Under the pieces are notes generated by a model, which searched no databases, was not told the DNA's origin, and was given only the letters and a program-made list of their open reading frames with translations. The translations under genes were made by a program, and so were the position numbers. Of a stretch of DNA of 64,000 bases, positions 1 through 9,195 are shown piece by piece (position 1 is the stretch's first letter; each line of letters begins with the position of its first letter). The DNA comes from Roseibacillus persicicus (GTDB taxonomy: Bacteria > Verrucomicrobiota > Verrucomicrobiia > Verrucomicrobiales > Akkermansiaceae): NCBI RefSeq assembly GCF_014651675.1, contig NZ_BMXI01000003.1, positions 71,604 to 135,603 on the forward strand, in the 5' to 3' direction.

Positions 1-930
1 CACTTGCGCGATTTGGTTGATGGGGTTGAAGAATTGCCCGGCATAGAAAATGAAGGCCACCAGAGTTCCCAGCGACAAAGTCTCCGCCTGCACCCCTGCT
101 CCGCCCCGCCACAAGGCGATCCCGGCAGCGATGCTGCCAATGGTGAGCACGATGGGAATGTAGATGGCCGACTGCAGCGCATTCTGCATCGAGGACTGAT
201 ACATCTTGGTGGAAAGCCCTTCGAACTCGCGCAAGTTCGCCTCCTCCCGCACCAGCGCCTTGCTGGTTCGCAGACCTTGCAAGGCTTCCGCAAAGGAGGC
301 CGTGATTAGGGAGTTGTATTTGCGGGTGTCGCGCGAGCTCAGGAGAAGCTTTTTCTGAAAGTAGGAACTCACAAAGATGAGCGGAGGCAGCACCGAAAGC
401 ACCATCAACCCTAACAAGGGGTTCAGAGCTAACAAAATGATGGAGATAATAATCACCAGACAGAAGGCCCATACCAGGTCCAGACTTCCCCACGCGATGA
501 TTCGCGAAAGCTTGTCGCAGTCCGAGGTCAATCGCGAGATTAGCCAGCCCGTGGGCCGGTGATCGAAGTAAGCGAACTCCAGCTCCTGAATCCGCTTGAA
601 ACACTCGCGCCGGATATCGTGGCTCATGTTATTGGCCAAGCCACCCGCCGCGTTGATGAAAATCCACACTCCAATCCCCAAGGCAAAGGTCAAAAAGATA
701 TAAGTGGCAATCTGTGGTCCCAGGGCTACCGAACCCGAGGCCGCAACCACGTCGTCCACCGCCCAACGGGTCACGAGGGCAAAGCTGGCATCCACCACCG
801 CAATGGCTACCGCCGAGATCGCGAGCGGAATGAGCAGGCGCTTGTAGGGAAACGCGTGGCGAAAGACCCGGCCCCAGAGCTTCAGATCGAGACGCTCACT
901 GAAGACGTCTTCTTCAGGTTCGTTTTTCAT
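1..930 (-). CDS. ABC exporter half-transporter, partial (membrane domain only)
   Basis: This gene is cut by the left window edge. Only the N-terminal cytoplasmic stretch and the six-helix membrane domain are present (about 310 residues); the ATPase domain lies outside. The start is the ATG at 930, which overlaps the stop of the upstream ABC gene in an ATGA, so the two are translationally coupled and very probably form one heterodimeric exporter. The protein begins with an acidic stretch (EPEEDVFSE) followed by a coupling region and hydrophobic helices with the R-x-T-G-x-L/I-x-S-R-x-T-S-D pattern usual for ABC type IV exporters. The substrate cannot be read from sequence; this partner is expected to carry the intact catalytic glutamate (inference). 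Confidence 0.85.
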   Translation of the reverse strand, partial: MKNEPEEDVFSERLDLKLWGRVFRHAFPYKRLLIPLAISAVAIAVVDASFALVTRWAVDDVVAASGSVALGPQIATYIFLTFALGIGVWIFINAAGGLANNMSHDIRRECFKRIQELEFAYFDHRPTGWLISRLTSDCDKLSRIIAWGSLDLVWAFCLVIIISIILLALNPLLGLMVLSVLPPLIFVSSYFQKKLLLSSRDTRKYNSLITASFAEALQGLRTSKALVREEANLREFEGLSTKMYQSSMQNALQSAIYIPIVLTIGSIAAGIALWRGGAGVQAETLSLGTLVAFIFYAGQFFNPINQIAQV

Positions 931-2798
931 GAGATTCCTTTTTCTAACAATTCTTCTCCGGTGGCATTTTGGATGGTCCAGAGACGCCGGTAGAGCCCAT
1001 CGGCGGCGATGAGTTCCGCGTGGGTCCCGCTTTGAGTGATTCGCCCTTCCTCCAGCACGATCACCCGATCGGCATGGGCCAAGGTCGAGAGACGATGCGC
1101 GATGACAATGCTGGTGCGCGTCCCGTGACGCTGCCGCAGGGCCGCGAGAATCGAGGCTTCGGTTTCCGCATCCACCGCACTGAGCGCGTCATCTAACAAG
1201 AGAATGGGAGCATCCTGCAGAATTGCCCGCGCCAGGGTGCCCCGCTGCCGCTGACCACCGGAAAGGGTCACCCCTCTTTCCCCCACCAAGGTGTCGTAAC
1301 CGTCGGTGAAGTTCAGAATGGTATCGTGAATATCGGCCAGGCGCGCCGCATCATGGATGTCTTCGTCGAGGGCACTTGGTCGCGCGAGCCGAATGTTCTC
1401 GGCCACCGATTTGGAATACAAAAAGGGCTCCTGCATCACGATGCTGAACTGGGATCGCACCCACCGCCGATCCAAGTCGGAGAGCTCGTTGCCATCCAGG
1501 CGAATACTCCCGGTCTCATAATCGTAGAGGCGGAGAAGAAGATTCATCAAAGTGGTCTTCCCCGAACCCGAAGGTCCCACGATGGCCAGGGTCTCCCCCG
1601 CCCGAACCGAAAAGCTCACATCGCGCAGCGTGGGTTCGTCCTCACCATGGCCAAAGGACAAGCCCTCCACCTCGATCGCACCCTGCGCCCGCCCATCGGG
1701 GGTGACTGGCTTCGCGGGCGAGGACTCCTCTTTCACCGAGAGAATTTCCCCGATGCGGGAAAGAGCCACCGTGCACTTGCCCAACTCGGTCAAGGTCCGC
1801 CCCATCTGTCTAACAGGCCACAGCAGCATGTTGAGGAACATGATGAAGGCAAAGAGCGTCCCCACCGTCAGAGTCCCCTGCGAGATGAAATAAATGCCCG
1901 TGAAAAGGGTGATTCCCTGCTGGAAGAGAACGAACAGATCCGAGGTCGACCAATAGAACGACATCAGCCGCAGAAGCCTCAAGCTCCGGTCGCGATACTC
2001 CTGATTGGGCACCGCGAATTTCTCGTTCTCGAACTTGGCCCGCGAAAAAGCACGCACCACGCGAAGGCCTGTTAGATTCTCCTGCACCACCCTCGTCACC
2101 TCACCCTCGGCCTCCGCCACTTCTTGGAAAAGGTGCTTCACTTTCCCGACATAGAAGTAGCCGAAAACAATAAGTGGCAGGATCAAAGCAAAGGACACCA
2201 GAGTCATCCACCCGTCTAACAGAATCATGATTGGCAGGGCGGTAAAGAGCAGGAGGATGGCATTGCTCACCTCCACTACCTGCGAGGCCAACGCCAGTCG
2301 CAGCGTCTCCACATCGGAGGTGCAGCGCTGAATCAAGTCTCCAGTCTCCGCGCGGTCGTGATAGCGAAGAGGCAGACGCTGCAAGTGGTCGTAGAGCCGG
2401 TCCTTCAGCCCCCGCGCCAACCCGTCGGAAGCCTGCGCCGCCAACCGTCCCTTGAGGTAACTGAACCCACCCGCCAGAATCGTCAGCCCGACCATCAGCA
2501 AGGCAGGCAACCAAAGGTGCTCGCGGATGAAGTCCGCGCCCCCCATCAGCGCGGTGATTTGGTTGGTGAGAACCCCGTCTTTTGGTTCCGTCGACAAGGC
2601 ATGGTCGATCGCCGCACTCGCAATCAGAGGAGGCAGGTAGTTGATGGCGGTGAAGACGAAGAGCGCCGCGATGGCCCAAGCATACTTTCCCCGATAGCCA
2701 CGCATCAAATCCCACAGCAAGGCTTGGGGTGTTTGCGATTGTCGGTCTTCGGATTTTTCCGGGTCTGCTGGCATGGTGCTGAAAGAGTTGAGAATCAA
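927..2798 (-). CDS. ABC exporter half-transporter, subunit with degenerate ATPase site
   Basis: A 623-residue fused membrane plus ATPase ABC exporter subunit. Transmembrane helices fill about residues 40-330. The nucleotide-binding domain shows Walker A GPSGSGKTT (about 408-416), Q-loop MQEP (about 455), signature LSGGQ (about 512) and H-loop IAHRLST (about 566). Walker B reads ILLLDDALS, so the usual catalytic Glu after the Walker B Asp is Asp. That substitution is typical of the non-catalytic half of heterodimeric exporters such as TM287/288 or BmrCD. The coupled downstream gene supports a heterodimer. A second possible start lies nine codons in (MPADPEKSED); neither has a clear Shine-Dalgarno sequence. 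Substrate unknown; multidrug or lipid export is a guess. Confidence 0.93.
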   Translation of the reverse strand: MILNSFSTMPADPEKSEDRQSQTPQALLWDLMRGYRGKYAWAIAALFVFTAINYLPPLIASAAIDHALSTEPKDGVLTNQITALMGGADFIREHLWLPALLMVGLTILAGGFSYLKGRLAAQASDGLARGLKDRLYDHLQRLPLRYHDRAETGDLIQRCTSDVETLRLALASQVVEVSNAILLLFTALPIMILLDGWMTLVSFALILPLIVFGYFYVGKVKHLFQEVAEAEGEVTRVVQENLTGLRVVRAFSRAKFENEKFAVPNQEYRDRSLRLLRLMSFYWSTSDLFVLFQQGITLFTGIYFISQGTLTVGTLFAFIMFLNMLLWPVRQMGRTLTELGKCTVALSRIGEILSVKEESSPAKPVTPDGRAQGAIEVEGLSFGHGEDEPTLRDVSFSVRAGETLAIVGPSGSGKTTLMNLLLRLYDYETGSIRLDGNELSDLDRRWVRSQFSIVMQEPFLYSKSVAENIRLARPSALDEDIHDAARLADIHDTILNFTDGYDTLVGERGVTLSGGQRQRGTLARAILQDAPILLLDDALSAVDAETEASILAALRQRHGTRTSIVIAHRLSTLAHADRVIVLEEGRITQSGTHAELIAADGLYRRLWTIQNATGEELLEKGIS

Positions 2799-2827
2799 TA
2801 AAAAGGCCCGCTGTTGGGGAGCGGGCC
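2798..2827 (-). terminator. Rho-independent terminator
   Basis: A perfect eight-base stem GGCCCGCT/AGCGGGCC (2805-2812 with 2820-2827) is followed on the minus strand by a T-rich tract. It lies downstream of the exonuclease gene and directly against the start of the ABC operon, so the ABC promoter must be within or very near this hairpin. Confidence 0.75.
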
Positions 2828-3033
2828 GGAAAAATTCAGTATCGTCAATCAGCGGTCCGCGAGGGGTGTTGGAGCGCTGGAGGGAAATTGGAAAATCACT
2901 ACCTGGCGCTGTTTTCTGTCGGGCAGAAAACTCGGTCCAAAATGGAGTGATAGATGTTCATGATGTTTCGGTTCGGGAAAACGGATAAAGGAGCCTCCTT
3001 GGCGAAACAAGCAGAATGTTCGAACCGCCCGAC

Positions 3034-3552
3034 TTAGAGGCGAATTCGCAAGCCCATTTCTTCCTTCATCGCGAGCAAAGCCTCGGCGTTCCCCTTGGCA
3101 TCGTCCACGGGATGGTGGGTGTGCTTGGTCTTGCGCAGGTGCTTGAAGTTTTTGAATGTATCCTGCACCAGACCTTTATAAAGACTACCCAAGTTGGTGG
3201 AGGAAAAACCAAAAGGATTGCAGCCTGTGAAGTGATGGAAATACCAATTGATAAACTGCCAGTCGAACCCGTTGTTGTCTGAGACAAACATCAAGCGGTC
3301 CGAGCCAACCTCTCCAAGCCATTTGGCAAAAGACTCCATCACCTCCTGGGGCTCGGGAAAGGCCAAGGTCTCTTCCCGGGAAAAGCCCGACACCGCCAGG
3401 GCATCGGCAATGAACTGGTCGGAGATGGGCCGCAATTGTCCGTAGAAACTCCGCGCCAAACCATCCTCCACAACAACTGCTCCGAAGCAAATCATCGAAT
3501 AATCCCCCGGAATGGGACCATCGGATTCGACATCAACCATGATATAGGACAT
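3034..3552 (-). CDS. DEDDh 3'-5' exonuclease (RNase T / DnaQ-like)
   Basis: A single-domain 172-residue exonuclease of the DnaQ superfamily. The catalytic motifs are in order: Exo I DVESDGP (Asp and Glu near residues 7 and 9), Exo II SDNNGFDWQF (about 90-100) and the DEDDh Exo III signature HHPVDDAKGNAEAL (about 145-158). Two metal ions held by the acidic residues should drive 3'-5' hydrolysis of RNA or DNA. Size and lack of extra domains fit the RNase T/oligoribonuclease-like group, but the substrate cannot be assigned. It stands alone, convergent with nothing, with a terminator about 200 bases downstream. Confidence 0.85.
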   Translation of the reverse strand: MSYIMVDVESDGPIPGDYSMICFGAVVVEDGLARSFYGQLRPISDQFIADALAVSGFSREETLAFPEPQEVMESFAKWLGEVGSDRLMFVSDNNGFDWQFINWYFHHFTGCNPFGFSSTNLGSLYKGLVQDTFKNFKHLRKTKHTHHPVDDAKGNAEALLAMKEEMGLRIRL

Positions 3553-3598
3553 TGCGGCTTCACTCTATTGGGCGAGCTTTGCGCATGCACCACTTTTC

Positions 3599-4453
3599 TT
3601 ACCGGCCCTCCTCGGGAAGCGAACAGACCACCCGAAAGAACTGCTTACCGTCATAGTCTCCGTAGACCTCTCCATAGGCACGGGTGATCTCACCCGTCAC
3701 GGTGCGAAGAGGCTCGCTGGTGAGACTCCACGATTCGGCTGTGAGGTCAGGACTTGTCTCCACCCGCAGCTGCACACCCTTGGCCACTCCCGTGACGTCG
3801 ATGGGATAGTAGTAAGAAGTCTCGAAGAAAAAACGCTCCCCCAATTCCAAACACAGTGGAGGTTTTACCGGAACCAGAGTGCCTTCCAACTCCACCGAGA
3901 AACTATTTCCGCCAAAGTCGTTGGAGGCAAAGATCGTCACCCTGCCATCCTCCGTGTAACTCTCCGCCTGCGTGCCGGCAAAGAAGAAGGTGCTCTCGTC
4001 CGGTGGATTCAACAACCCCGGTCCAATGGTATAACTCAGCACATCTCCAGCAACATTTCGACTGGCCCGGGACGCCCTCACACTCCCTGCGGAAGCCGAA
4101 TCGAGCGCCGCTTCCGCATCGACATCCACAAAGCCGAAGCCCTGCAATCTCACGTGTGTCACCCAACCGAACGTCCCGTCGGGATTGCTCGTATCGCGGA
4201 CTCGTCCAGCGAAGACGAGCTTGCCCGTGGAATTGGAACGAAACACTCGTGAGTGATAGTTCCCAGTCAAGATGACCTCACCCAATGAGTCTTTAATCTC
4301 AAAGGGAATCAATTTGTCCTGGAGAATGTTCCCTGTAAATTCAGGGTGAGTCAGGTTGCCGACGCCCTCCAGGGTTTCGCTCTCGCCCCGCTCAAGATCG
4401 ATGGCAAAAACCGTTTGAGTCATCAGCAGGAGAGACAGGAGCTTCGTTTTCAT
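3599..4453 (-). CDS. Secreted protein of unknown function with S-x-DL ... FFR tail
   Basis: A 284-residue exported protein. I chose the ATG at 4453 because it begins a textbook signal peptide (MKTKLLSLLLMTQTVFA) with cleavage after VFA; the longer open frame upstream runs antisense to the neighbouring gene. The body has no family I recognise. The C-terminal part, about 50 residues, has the pattern VETSPDL-x-x-x-SW ending in KQFFRV, shared with several other secreted proteins of this window and common in Verrucomicrobiota extracellular proteins. Function unknown; probably cell-surface or secreted. Confidence 0.75.
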   Translation of the reverse strand: MKTKLLSLLLMTQTVFAIDLERGESETLEGVGNLTHPEFTGNILQDKLIPFEIKDSLGEVILTGNYHSRVFRSNSTGKLVFAGRVRDTSNPDGTFGWVTHVRLQGFGFVDVDAEAALDSASAGSVRASRASRNVAGDVLSYTIGPGLLNPPDESTFFFAGTQAESYTEDGRVTIFASNDFGGNSFSVELEGTLVPVKPPLCLELGERFFFETSYYYPIDVTGVAKGVQLRVETSPDLTAESWSLTSEPLRTVTGEITRAYGEVYGDYDGKQFFRVVCSLPEEGR

Positions 4454-4597
4454 CACACTTCTACTTTCTGAAACCGCAGAGAAGAACGGCGATTTCCAAA
4501 CAATCCAGACCGACTCAGGAAAGGCCGGCAACTGGCTCACCCGCCAAAAAGAGGAAGTTGCCAACCCTTGGATGATAGGGCAAAAAACCTCCGCACC

Positions 4598-4831
4598 ATG
4601 CCTACCGAACCCATCGTCACCACCGCCACCGTCACCGAAGAACGAGATGAACGGACCGTCTATCTGGCGCTGCGCAATGGCAAGATCACCCTTGGGCATT
4701 TGGCCAAAGCTGGCCTGCCCCTTCGCCCTCAGCTGAAGCCCGGTGCCGAGGTGCAGGTGGAAATGACCTCCTTCGACTTCGAGAAAGCCCGCATCGTCGC
4801 GGTCCTCAAAGAGGCTGAGACTAACTCCTGA
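4598..4831 (+). CDS. IF-1-like S1/OB-fold protein
   Basis: A 77-residue protein if translated from the ATG at 4598; an in-frame start at 4568 exists but adds an unconserved leader. It lines up over its length with translation initiation factor IF-1: strand pattern, an NGKITLGH segment matching the NGHVVTAH of IF-1, then PGAEVQVEMTSFD and KARIV at the positions of GDKVTVELTPYD and KGRIV. It should fold as an OB barrel that binds RNA. The divergence and location next to selB rather than a ribosomal operon suggest a paralogue rather than the housekeeping IF-1, but I cannot exclude that it is the main copy. Confidence 0.6.
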   Translation: MPTEPIVTTATVTEERDERTVYLALRNGKITLGHLAKAGLPLRPQLKPGAEVQVEMTSFDFEKARIVAVLKEAETNS

Positions 4832-4925
4832 GAATTCTCTACGACCCAGCGTCGAAAAAATACCGTCTCGTTCTTTCCATATCCCGCTTGAATCCCGTGC
4901 CTGATTCGCGGACGGTCAGGAGCGC

Positions 4926-6839
4926 ATGAACTTCATCCTCGGAACCGCCGGCCACATTGACCATGGAAAGTCTTCCTTGGTCCAGGCCCTCACCGGAACC
5001 AATCCCGACCGCCTGCCCGAGGAACAAAAACGCGGAGTCACCATCGAGCTCGGCTTTGCCCACCTCGGCCTCACCGGACCCGAGGGACAAGACCTGCAAG
5101 TCGGAGTTGTCGACGTGCCCGGTCACGCGGATTTCGTCAACAACATGGTCGCCGGGGTCGGAGCTCTCGACCTCGCCCTCATCGTGGTGGCCGCAGACGA
5201 TGGTTGGATGCCGCAGTCCGAGGAACACCTGCACATCCTTTCCTACCTCGGCATGACCCGCGCCATCATTGCCCTGACCAAGATCGACATCGCGGAGGAT
5301 CCCGAGTTCGCCCTCGAATTCGTGCGAGACTCTCTGGTGGGCAGCCCTTTCGAAGAATGCCCAATTCTCCCGGTTTCCTCCCACACTGGCGAGGGCCTCG
5401 ACGAATTGCGGACAGCGATCGCAACCGCCCTAACCGAGTCCCCCGAACCCGAAGATCTCGGCGTTCCTTGCCTGCCCGTCGACCGCGCCTTTTCGGTCAA
5501 AGGCATGGGCACCATCGTCACCGGCACCCTGTCGCGCGGAGGTCTTTCCACCGGGGACAAGGTCGTGCTGCAGCCACAGGGCCACGCCGTTCATGTCCGT
5601 GCGATTCAAAACCATAGCAAGAGCATTGAACACGCACGCCCGGGAATGCGAACTGCGGTCAACATCCCCGATGTCGCGCTGGACTCGCGGAAAGAACGCG
5701 GGGTCAAGCGCGGACAGATTCTCACTTTACCCGAGGCGGGGACCCCCTCGGATACCATCGACGTCATTCTCACCCGACTGCCCCGCCCCATCCCCAGTCA
5801 ACCGGGCAGCGAGCGTCCGGTGAAGAACAACCAGAAGATTCGCCTCCACTACGGCTCCGGTCGGGTCAATGGACGCGTCCGGCTGTTAGATGGAGAACTG
5901 CTTCCGGGCCAGAGCGGGCTCGCCCAGATTCGGCTCGACGAGGCTCTCTTCGTTTTCGCCAACGACCGCATCGTGGTGCGCGACTGGTCAGGCGAAGCCA
6001 CCCTCGCAGGGGCACGCGTCCTCGATGCCCACGGCTCGCGGCGGCATTTGGGGAAAGAAGATCATCAGGTCCAGTTGCGCGCGCTTTCCGAGGCGGAAAC
6101 CCCCGAGGCCTTTCTCACCTACCTCATCCACAAGCACCGCTACCTGCCCGCCAAGCCCGCCCCCCAGAACTTCCCTTTCTCCAACCGCTCATACAAGAAC
6201 GCGCTAAAAGACCTGAGCGGAAAGAAACAGATCGCCCGTCTCGACCAGGGCCACATCGATGCCGCTTGGTGGGAGGACATCCTGCAGCGAGCCATCGCCG
6301 CAGTGAACGACTATCACCAGACCAACCCCGACCTCCCCGGCATCCAGCTCCAGACCCTGCGCAATGACTTTGCGCGCGAATTCGCCCAGCACGACCTCTT
6401 CGACAATCTCCTCGCCGCCCTGCGGGAAAAAGACATTCAGAACGAGGGTGAATACCTAAAAGCCCTTTCCCACCAGACCGACATTCCGCCGGAATTGAAA
6501 AAAGAGGCCAAGGACATCCTCAAGGTCCTCACCACCGAACAACTCAACGCACCCAACAAGAAAGAGCTCGCCCCCACTCCCGCCGCCCAGCGGGCTCTCG
6601 CCTTTCTCATCCGCGTCGGCCAAGTCGTCTCCTTGGACGAGAAGACGGTGGTGCATGCTGACTCCGTCGACGCCGCCTCCGAGCTCGTCCGCAGTCACCT
6701 CGCGACCCACGAGTCCGCCACGGCCTCCGACCTCCGACAGCTTCTCAACACCTCGCGACGGGTTGCGATGCCTCTTTTGGAACATCTCGACGCCAAGGGA
6801 CTGACCCGACGGGATGGAGACCTGCGTTTTCTCAAATAG
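4926..6839 (+). CDS. selB: Selenocysteine-specific elongation factor SelB
   Basis: A 637-residue translational GTPase. It opens with the SelB-type G1 loop [10 protein letters not shown] (about residue 8-17), then the effector region [11 protein letters not shown]3 DVPGH (about 62) and G4 TKID (about 118). EF-Tu-like domains 2 and 3 follow, and a long C-terminal section of winged-helix repeats (about 380-637) that in this family binds the SECIS RNA element. It delivers Sec-tRNA to recoded UGA codons. Its presence implies the genome encodes selenoproteins; selA, selD and selC are not in the window. Ninety-four bases separate it from the IF-1-like gene on the same strand. Confidence 0.95.
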   Translation: MNFILGTAGHIDHGKSSLVQALTGTNPDRLPEEQKRGVTIELGFAHLGLTGPEGQDLQVGVVDVPGHADFVNNMVAGVGALDLALIVVAADDGWMPQSEEHLHILSYLGMTRAIIALTKIDIAEDPEFALEFVRDSLVGSPFEECPILPVSSHTGEGLDELRTAIATALTESPEPEDLGVPCLPVDRAFSVKGMGTIVTGTLSRGGLSTGDKVVLQPQGHAVHVRAIQNHSKSIEHARPGMRTAVNIPDVALDSRKERGVKRGQILTLPEAGTPSDTIDVILTRLPRPIPSQPGSERPVKNNQKIRLHYGSGRVNGRVRLLDGELLPGQSGLAQIRLDEALFVFANDRIVVRDWSGEATLAGARVLDAHGSRRHLGKEDHQVQLRALSEAETPEAFLTYLIHKHRYLPAKPAPQNFPFSNRSYKNALKDLSGKKQIARLDQGHIDAAWWEDILQRAIAAVNDYHQTNPDLPGIQLQTLRNDFAREFAQHDLFDNLLAALREKDIQNEGEYLKALSHQTDIPPELKKEAKDILKVLTTEQLNAPNKKELAPTPAAQRALAFLIRVGQVVSLDEKTVVHADSVDAASELVRSHLATHESATASDLRQLLNTSRRVAMPLLEHLDAKGLTRRDGDLRFLK

Positions 6840-6904
6840 GCGGCACCGCGATTTAATCTCAAGCGAACTTGACTCTTTAGGCGTTCATCCTAACTCTCTC
6901 GGCC

Positions 6905-7282
6905 ATGTCTGCTTTCGAAATCCAAGGCAAAATCATCTCCATCAGCGACCTACAAGAGTTTCCCAGCGGATTCTCAAAGCGCGAATTCGTTCTCGAAGCC
7001 ATGGACGGCAAATATCCGCAAGAGATTAAGTTCGACTGCATTAAGGAAAAGGCCGATCTCCTCAACAACCTTTCCAAGGGCGATGAGGTGCAAGTGCACT
7101 TCAACATTCGCGGTTCCGAGCACAAAGGCCGCCACTACGTGAACTTGCATGCCTGGAAAATCCTGAAAGGCGACGGCGGAGACCCGAATCCCGCCACCAA
7201 CCGCGCCCTGTCCTCCCTCGAAGCAGCCTTCGACAACGAGCCCGACCCCGCCGACCGCGTGGACGACGAGCCTCCCTTCTAG
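6905..7282 (+). CDS. DUF3127 SSB-like protein
   Basis: A 125-residue protein matching the DUF3127 family: GKI...SGFSKREFVLEA, YPQEIKF, KGDEVQVHFNIRG and YVNLHAWKI appear in order over residues 7-90. DUF3127 proteins have an OB fold related to single-stranded-DNA-binding proteins. The tail after residue 95 is Pro/Asp-rich and disordered and ends in DDEPPF, strikingly like the acidic-aromatic tip (DDDIPF) with which SSB recruits partner proteins. Role in DNA metabolism is inferred. It follows selB by 65 bases. Confidence 0.8.
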   Translation: MSAFEIQGKIISISDLQEFPSGFSKREFVLEAMDGKYPQEIKFDCIKEKADLLNNLSKGDEVQVHFNIRGSEHKGRHYVNLHAWKILKGDGGDPNPATNRALSSLEAAFDNEPDPADRVDDEPPF

Positions 7283-7399
7283 GATCCTGGGAGCAAAAAC
7301 CCGGTCGCAAGCAAGCGGCCCTCTAGCAATCACTTTTAAGAAAACCTTTACCGAAAAGGTCTGGCTTCTGGTCTCTGGAAACTGGATTCTCTTTCTCCC

Positions 7400-8464
7400 A
7401 TGAGCACCCCTCCTACCGACGATCTGCGCATCAAGGGCATCAACCCCCTCATCTCGCCAGCCGTCCTCAATTACTACCTGCCCATCAGCGAAAACGCGGC
7501 CCAGTTGGTCTCGTCCGCTCGTGAGCAGGCCACCGCCATTTTGCATGGAAAAGACGACCGCCTGCTGGTCGTCATCGGACCTTGCTCGATCCACGATCCC
7601 GAGGCTGCCATCGAGTATGGCAAAAAGCTCAAGCCCCTCATCGACAAATACGCCGATGACCTCCAAATCGTGATGCGAGTCTACTTCGAAAAGCCACGCA
7701 CCACGGTCGGCTGGAAGGGTCTCATCAACGATCCGCATCTCAACAATTCCTTCGACATCAATCGCGGCCTGCGGGTGGCACGGGGACTATTGTTGGAACT
7801 GGCCGAACTGGGGATTCCGGCCGGGACGGAGTTTCTCGATACCATTTCCCCACAATATATCGCCGACCTCATCGCCTGGGGTGCGATTGGAGCGCGCACC
7901 ACGGAGAGCCAAATTCACCGCGAGCTCGCCTCCGGACTCTCCATGCCCGTGGGCTTCAAGAACGGAACCGGCGGCTCGGTGCAACTCGCGCTCGATGCCA
8001 TTGGGGCCTCGGCGGGCTCCCACCATTTTCTCTCGGTCACCAAGCAAGGCGTTTCTGCCATCGTGTCGACCACAGGCAATGACTCCTGCCACATCATCCT
8101 GCGCGGAGGGTCAGGTGGTCCCAACTACGATGCCGAAAGCATTGCGGAGACGGTCACTTGTCTCGAGGAGCAGAACCTGCCCCCCTACCTGATGGTCGAT
8201 TGCTCCCACGGAAACTCCCGCAAGGACTACCGCAACCAGCCTCTGGTCGTGAAAGCGCTGGCCAATCAAATCGAAGACGGCTCCACCGCGATCTCTTCGG
8301 TCATGATCGAGTCCAACCTCGTCGAAGGCAACCAGAGTCTCGGTGATGGCGACCTCAGCAAGCTCACCTACGGACAATCCGTCACCGACGCCTGCATCAG
8401 CTGGGACACCACCGAAGAAGTCCTCGAAGTCCTCGCCAAAGCCGTCCAAAAGCGCCGCGCCTAA
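7400..8464 (+). CDS. 3-deoxy-7-phosphoheptulonate (DAHP) synthase, class I
   Basis: A 354-residue class I alpha DAHP synthase, the size of E. coli AroF/G/H. It condenses phosphoenolpyruvate and erythrose 4-phosphate in the first step of the shikimate pathway, in the cytosol. Visible signatures are GPCSIHDP (about 58), RVYFEKPRTTVGWKGLINDP (about 94-113), the GARTTESQIHR segment and the metal and substrate residues of DCSHGNS (about 270). The start is the ATG at 7400; there is no strong ribosome-binding site. Which aromatic amino acid feeds back on it cannot be told, so no symbol is given. Confidence 0.95.
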   Translation: MSTPPTDDLRIKGINPLISPAVLNYYLPISENAAQLVSSAREQATAILHGKDDRLLVVIGPCSIHDPEAAIEYGKKLKPLIDKYADDLQIVMRVYFEKPRTTVGWKGLINDPHLNNSFDINRGLRVARGLLLELAELGIPAGTEFLDTISPQYIADLIAWGAIGARTTESQIHRELASGLSMPVGFKNGTGGSVQLALDAIGASAGSHHFLSVTKQGVSAIVSTTGNDSCHIILRGGSGGPNYDAESIAETVTCLEEQNLPPYLMVDCSHGNSRKDYRNQPLVVKALANQIEDGSTAISSVMIESNLVEGNQSLGDGDLSKLTYGQSVTDACISWDTTEEVLEVLAKAVQKRRA

Positions 8465-8473
8465 CGGAAGACC

Positions 8474-8800
8474 TTCTCGGAGTGCGGTCGCTTGCTGCCG
8501 CTTTGGGGCCGGATGCCTTTCTCGTAAAAGATGCCCCCGCAACGGGCAAAGCTTGCTTGCCCGGAGCTCGGGTTGGCTTCGAATCAAAGATGGGAAAACC
8601 CTTCCCCATCCAAACATCCTCCCCCGCATCCTCTCTCCTTCAAGCAAAAGGGCACCTAACAACCCTCCCCCTACTCCACACTCCCCATCCAGCCTGCGAC
8701 ACCTCCAGGAGTTCGAGCAAGCAAGCTTTGCTCTTCACGGGTTGGTCTCAGAACTCACTCATCTCCCCCAAAGCGGTGGCAAGCGACCTCACTCCGAGAA
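8474..8800. repeat. Long palindromic intergenic repeat, copy A
   Basis: The stretch 8465-9195 holds no gene. Copy A starts with arm 8474-8504 (TTCTCGGAGTGCGGTCGCTT...) and ends with its near-perfect inverse at 8770-8800. A second inverted pair lies inside (GCAAAGCTTGCTTGC with GCAAGCAAGCTTTGC), so the whole unit could fold into one long hairpin. It is repeated as copy B. Open reading frames reported across it are low-complexity products of the repeat. Confidence 0.8.
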
Positions 8801-8883
8801 AATCAACCCTCTATTCCGGCTCGAACTTCGAATCAAAGACGGAAGCCCCCCTCACCAATTTCCCCACACCCCGCTCGCAGGCC

Positions 8884-9193
8884 TTCTCGGAGTGCGGTCG
8901 CTTGCTGCCGCTTTGCAGCCGGAAGTCTTCCTCGTGAAAGACGTCCCCGCGACGGGCAAAGCTTGCTTGCCCGGAGCTCGAATCGGCTTCGAATCAGAGA
9001 GGGAACACCTTCCCCCAACCAGACCAACCTCCCCGCACCCTCTCTCCTACAAGCGAAAGCTTATCTCACAACCCTCCCCATCCAGCCTGCGACGCCTCCA
9101 GAAGTTCGAGCAAGCAAGCTTTGCTCTTCACGGGCCGACCTAAGAACTCACTCGTTTCCACCAAAGCGGTGGCAAGCGACCGCACTCCGAGAA
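8884..9193. repeat. Long palindromic intergenic repeat, copy B
   Basis: A second, diverged copy of the preceding unit in the same orientation: arms 8884-8914 and 9163-9193, with the same internal inverted pair. It abuts the stop codon of the ABC exporter gene that ends at 9196, so it may also serve as that gene's 3' end. About 80 bases of diverged sequence separate the copies. Confidence 0.8.
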
Positions 9194-9195
9194 GA

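Noticed and set aside
559-2075. Plus-strand open frames opposite the ABC exporter genes.
   Set aside because: They are antisense shadows of strongly conserved ABC motifs and lack start signals.
8482-9143. Open frames of 100-266 codons on both strands over the palindromic repeats.
   Set aside because: They are repeats of the same low-complexity peptide in several frames, a direct result of the inverted repeats.
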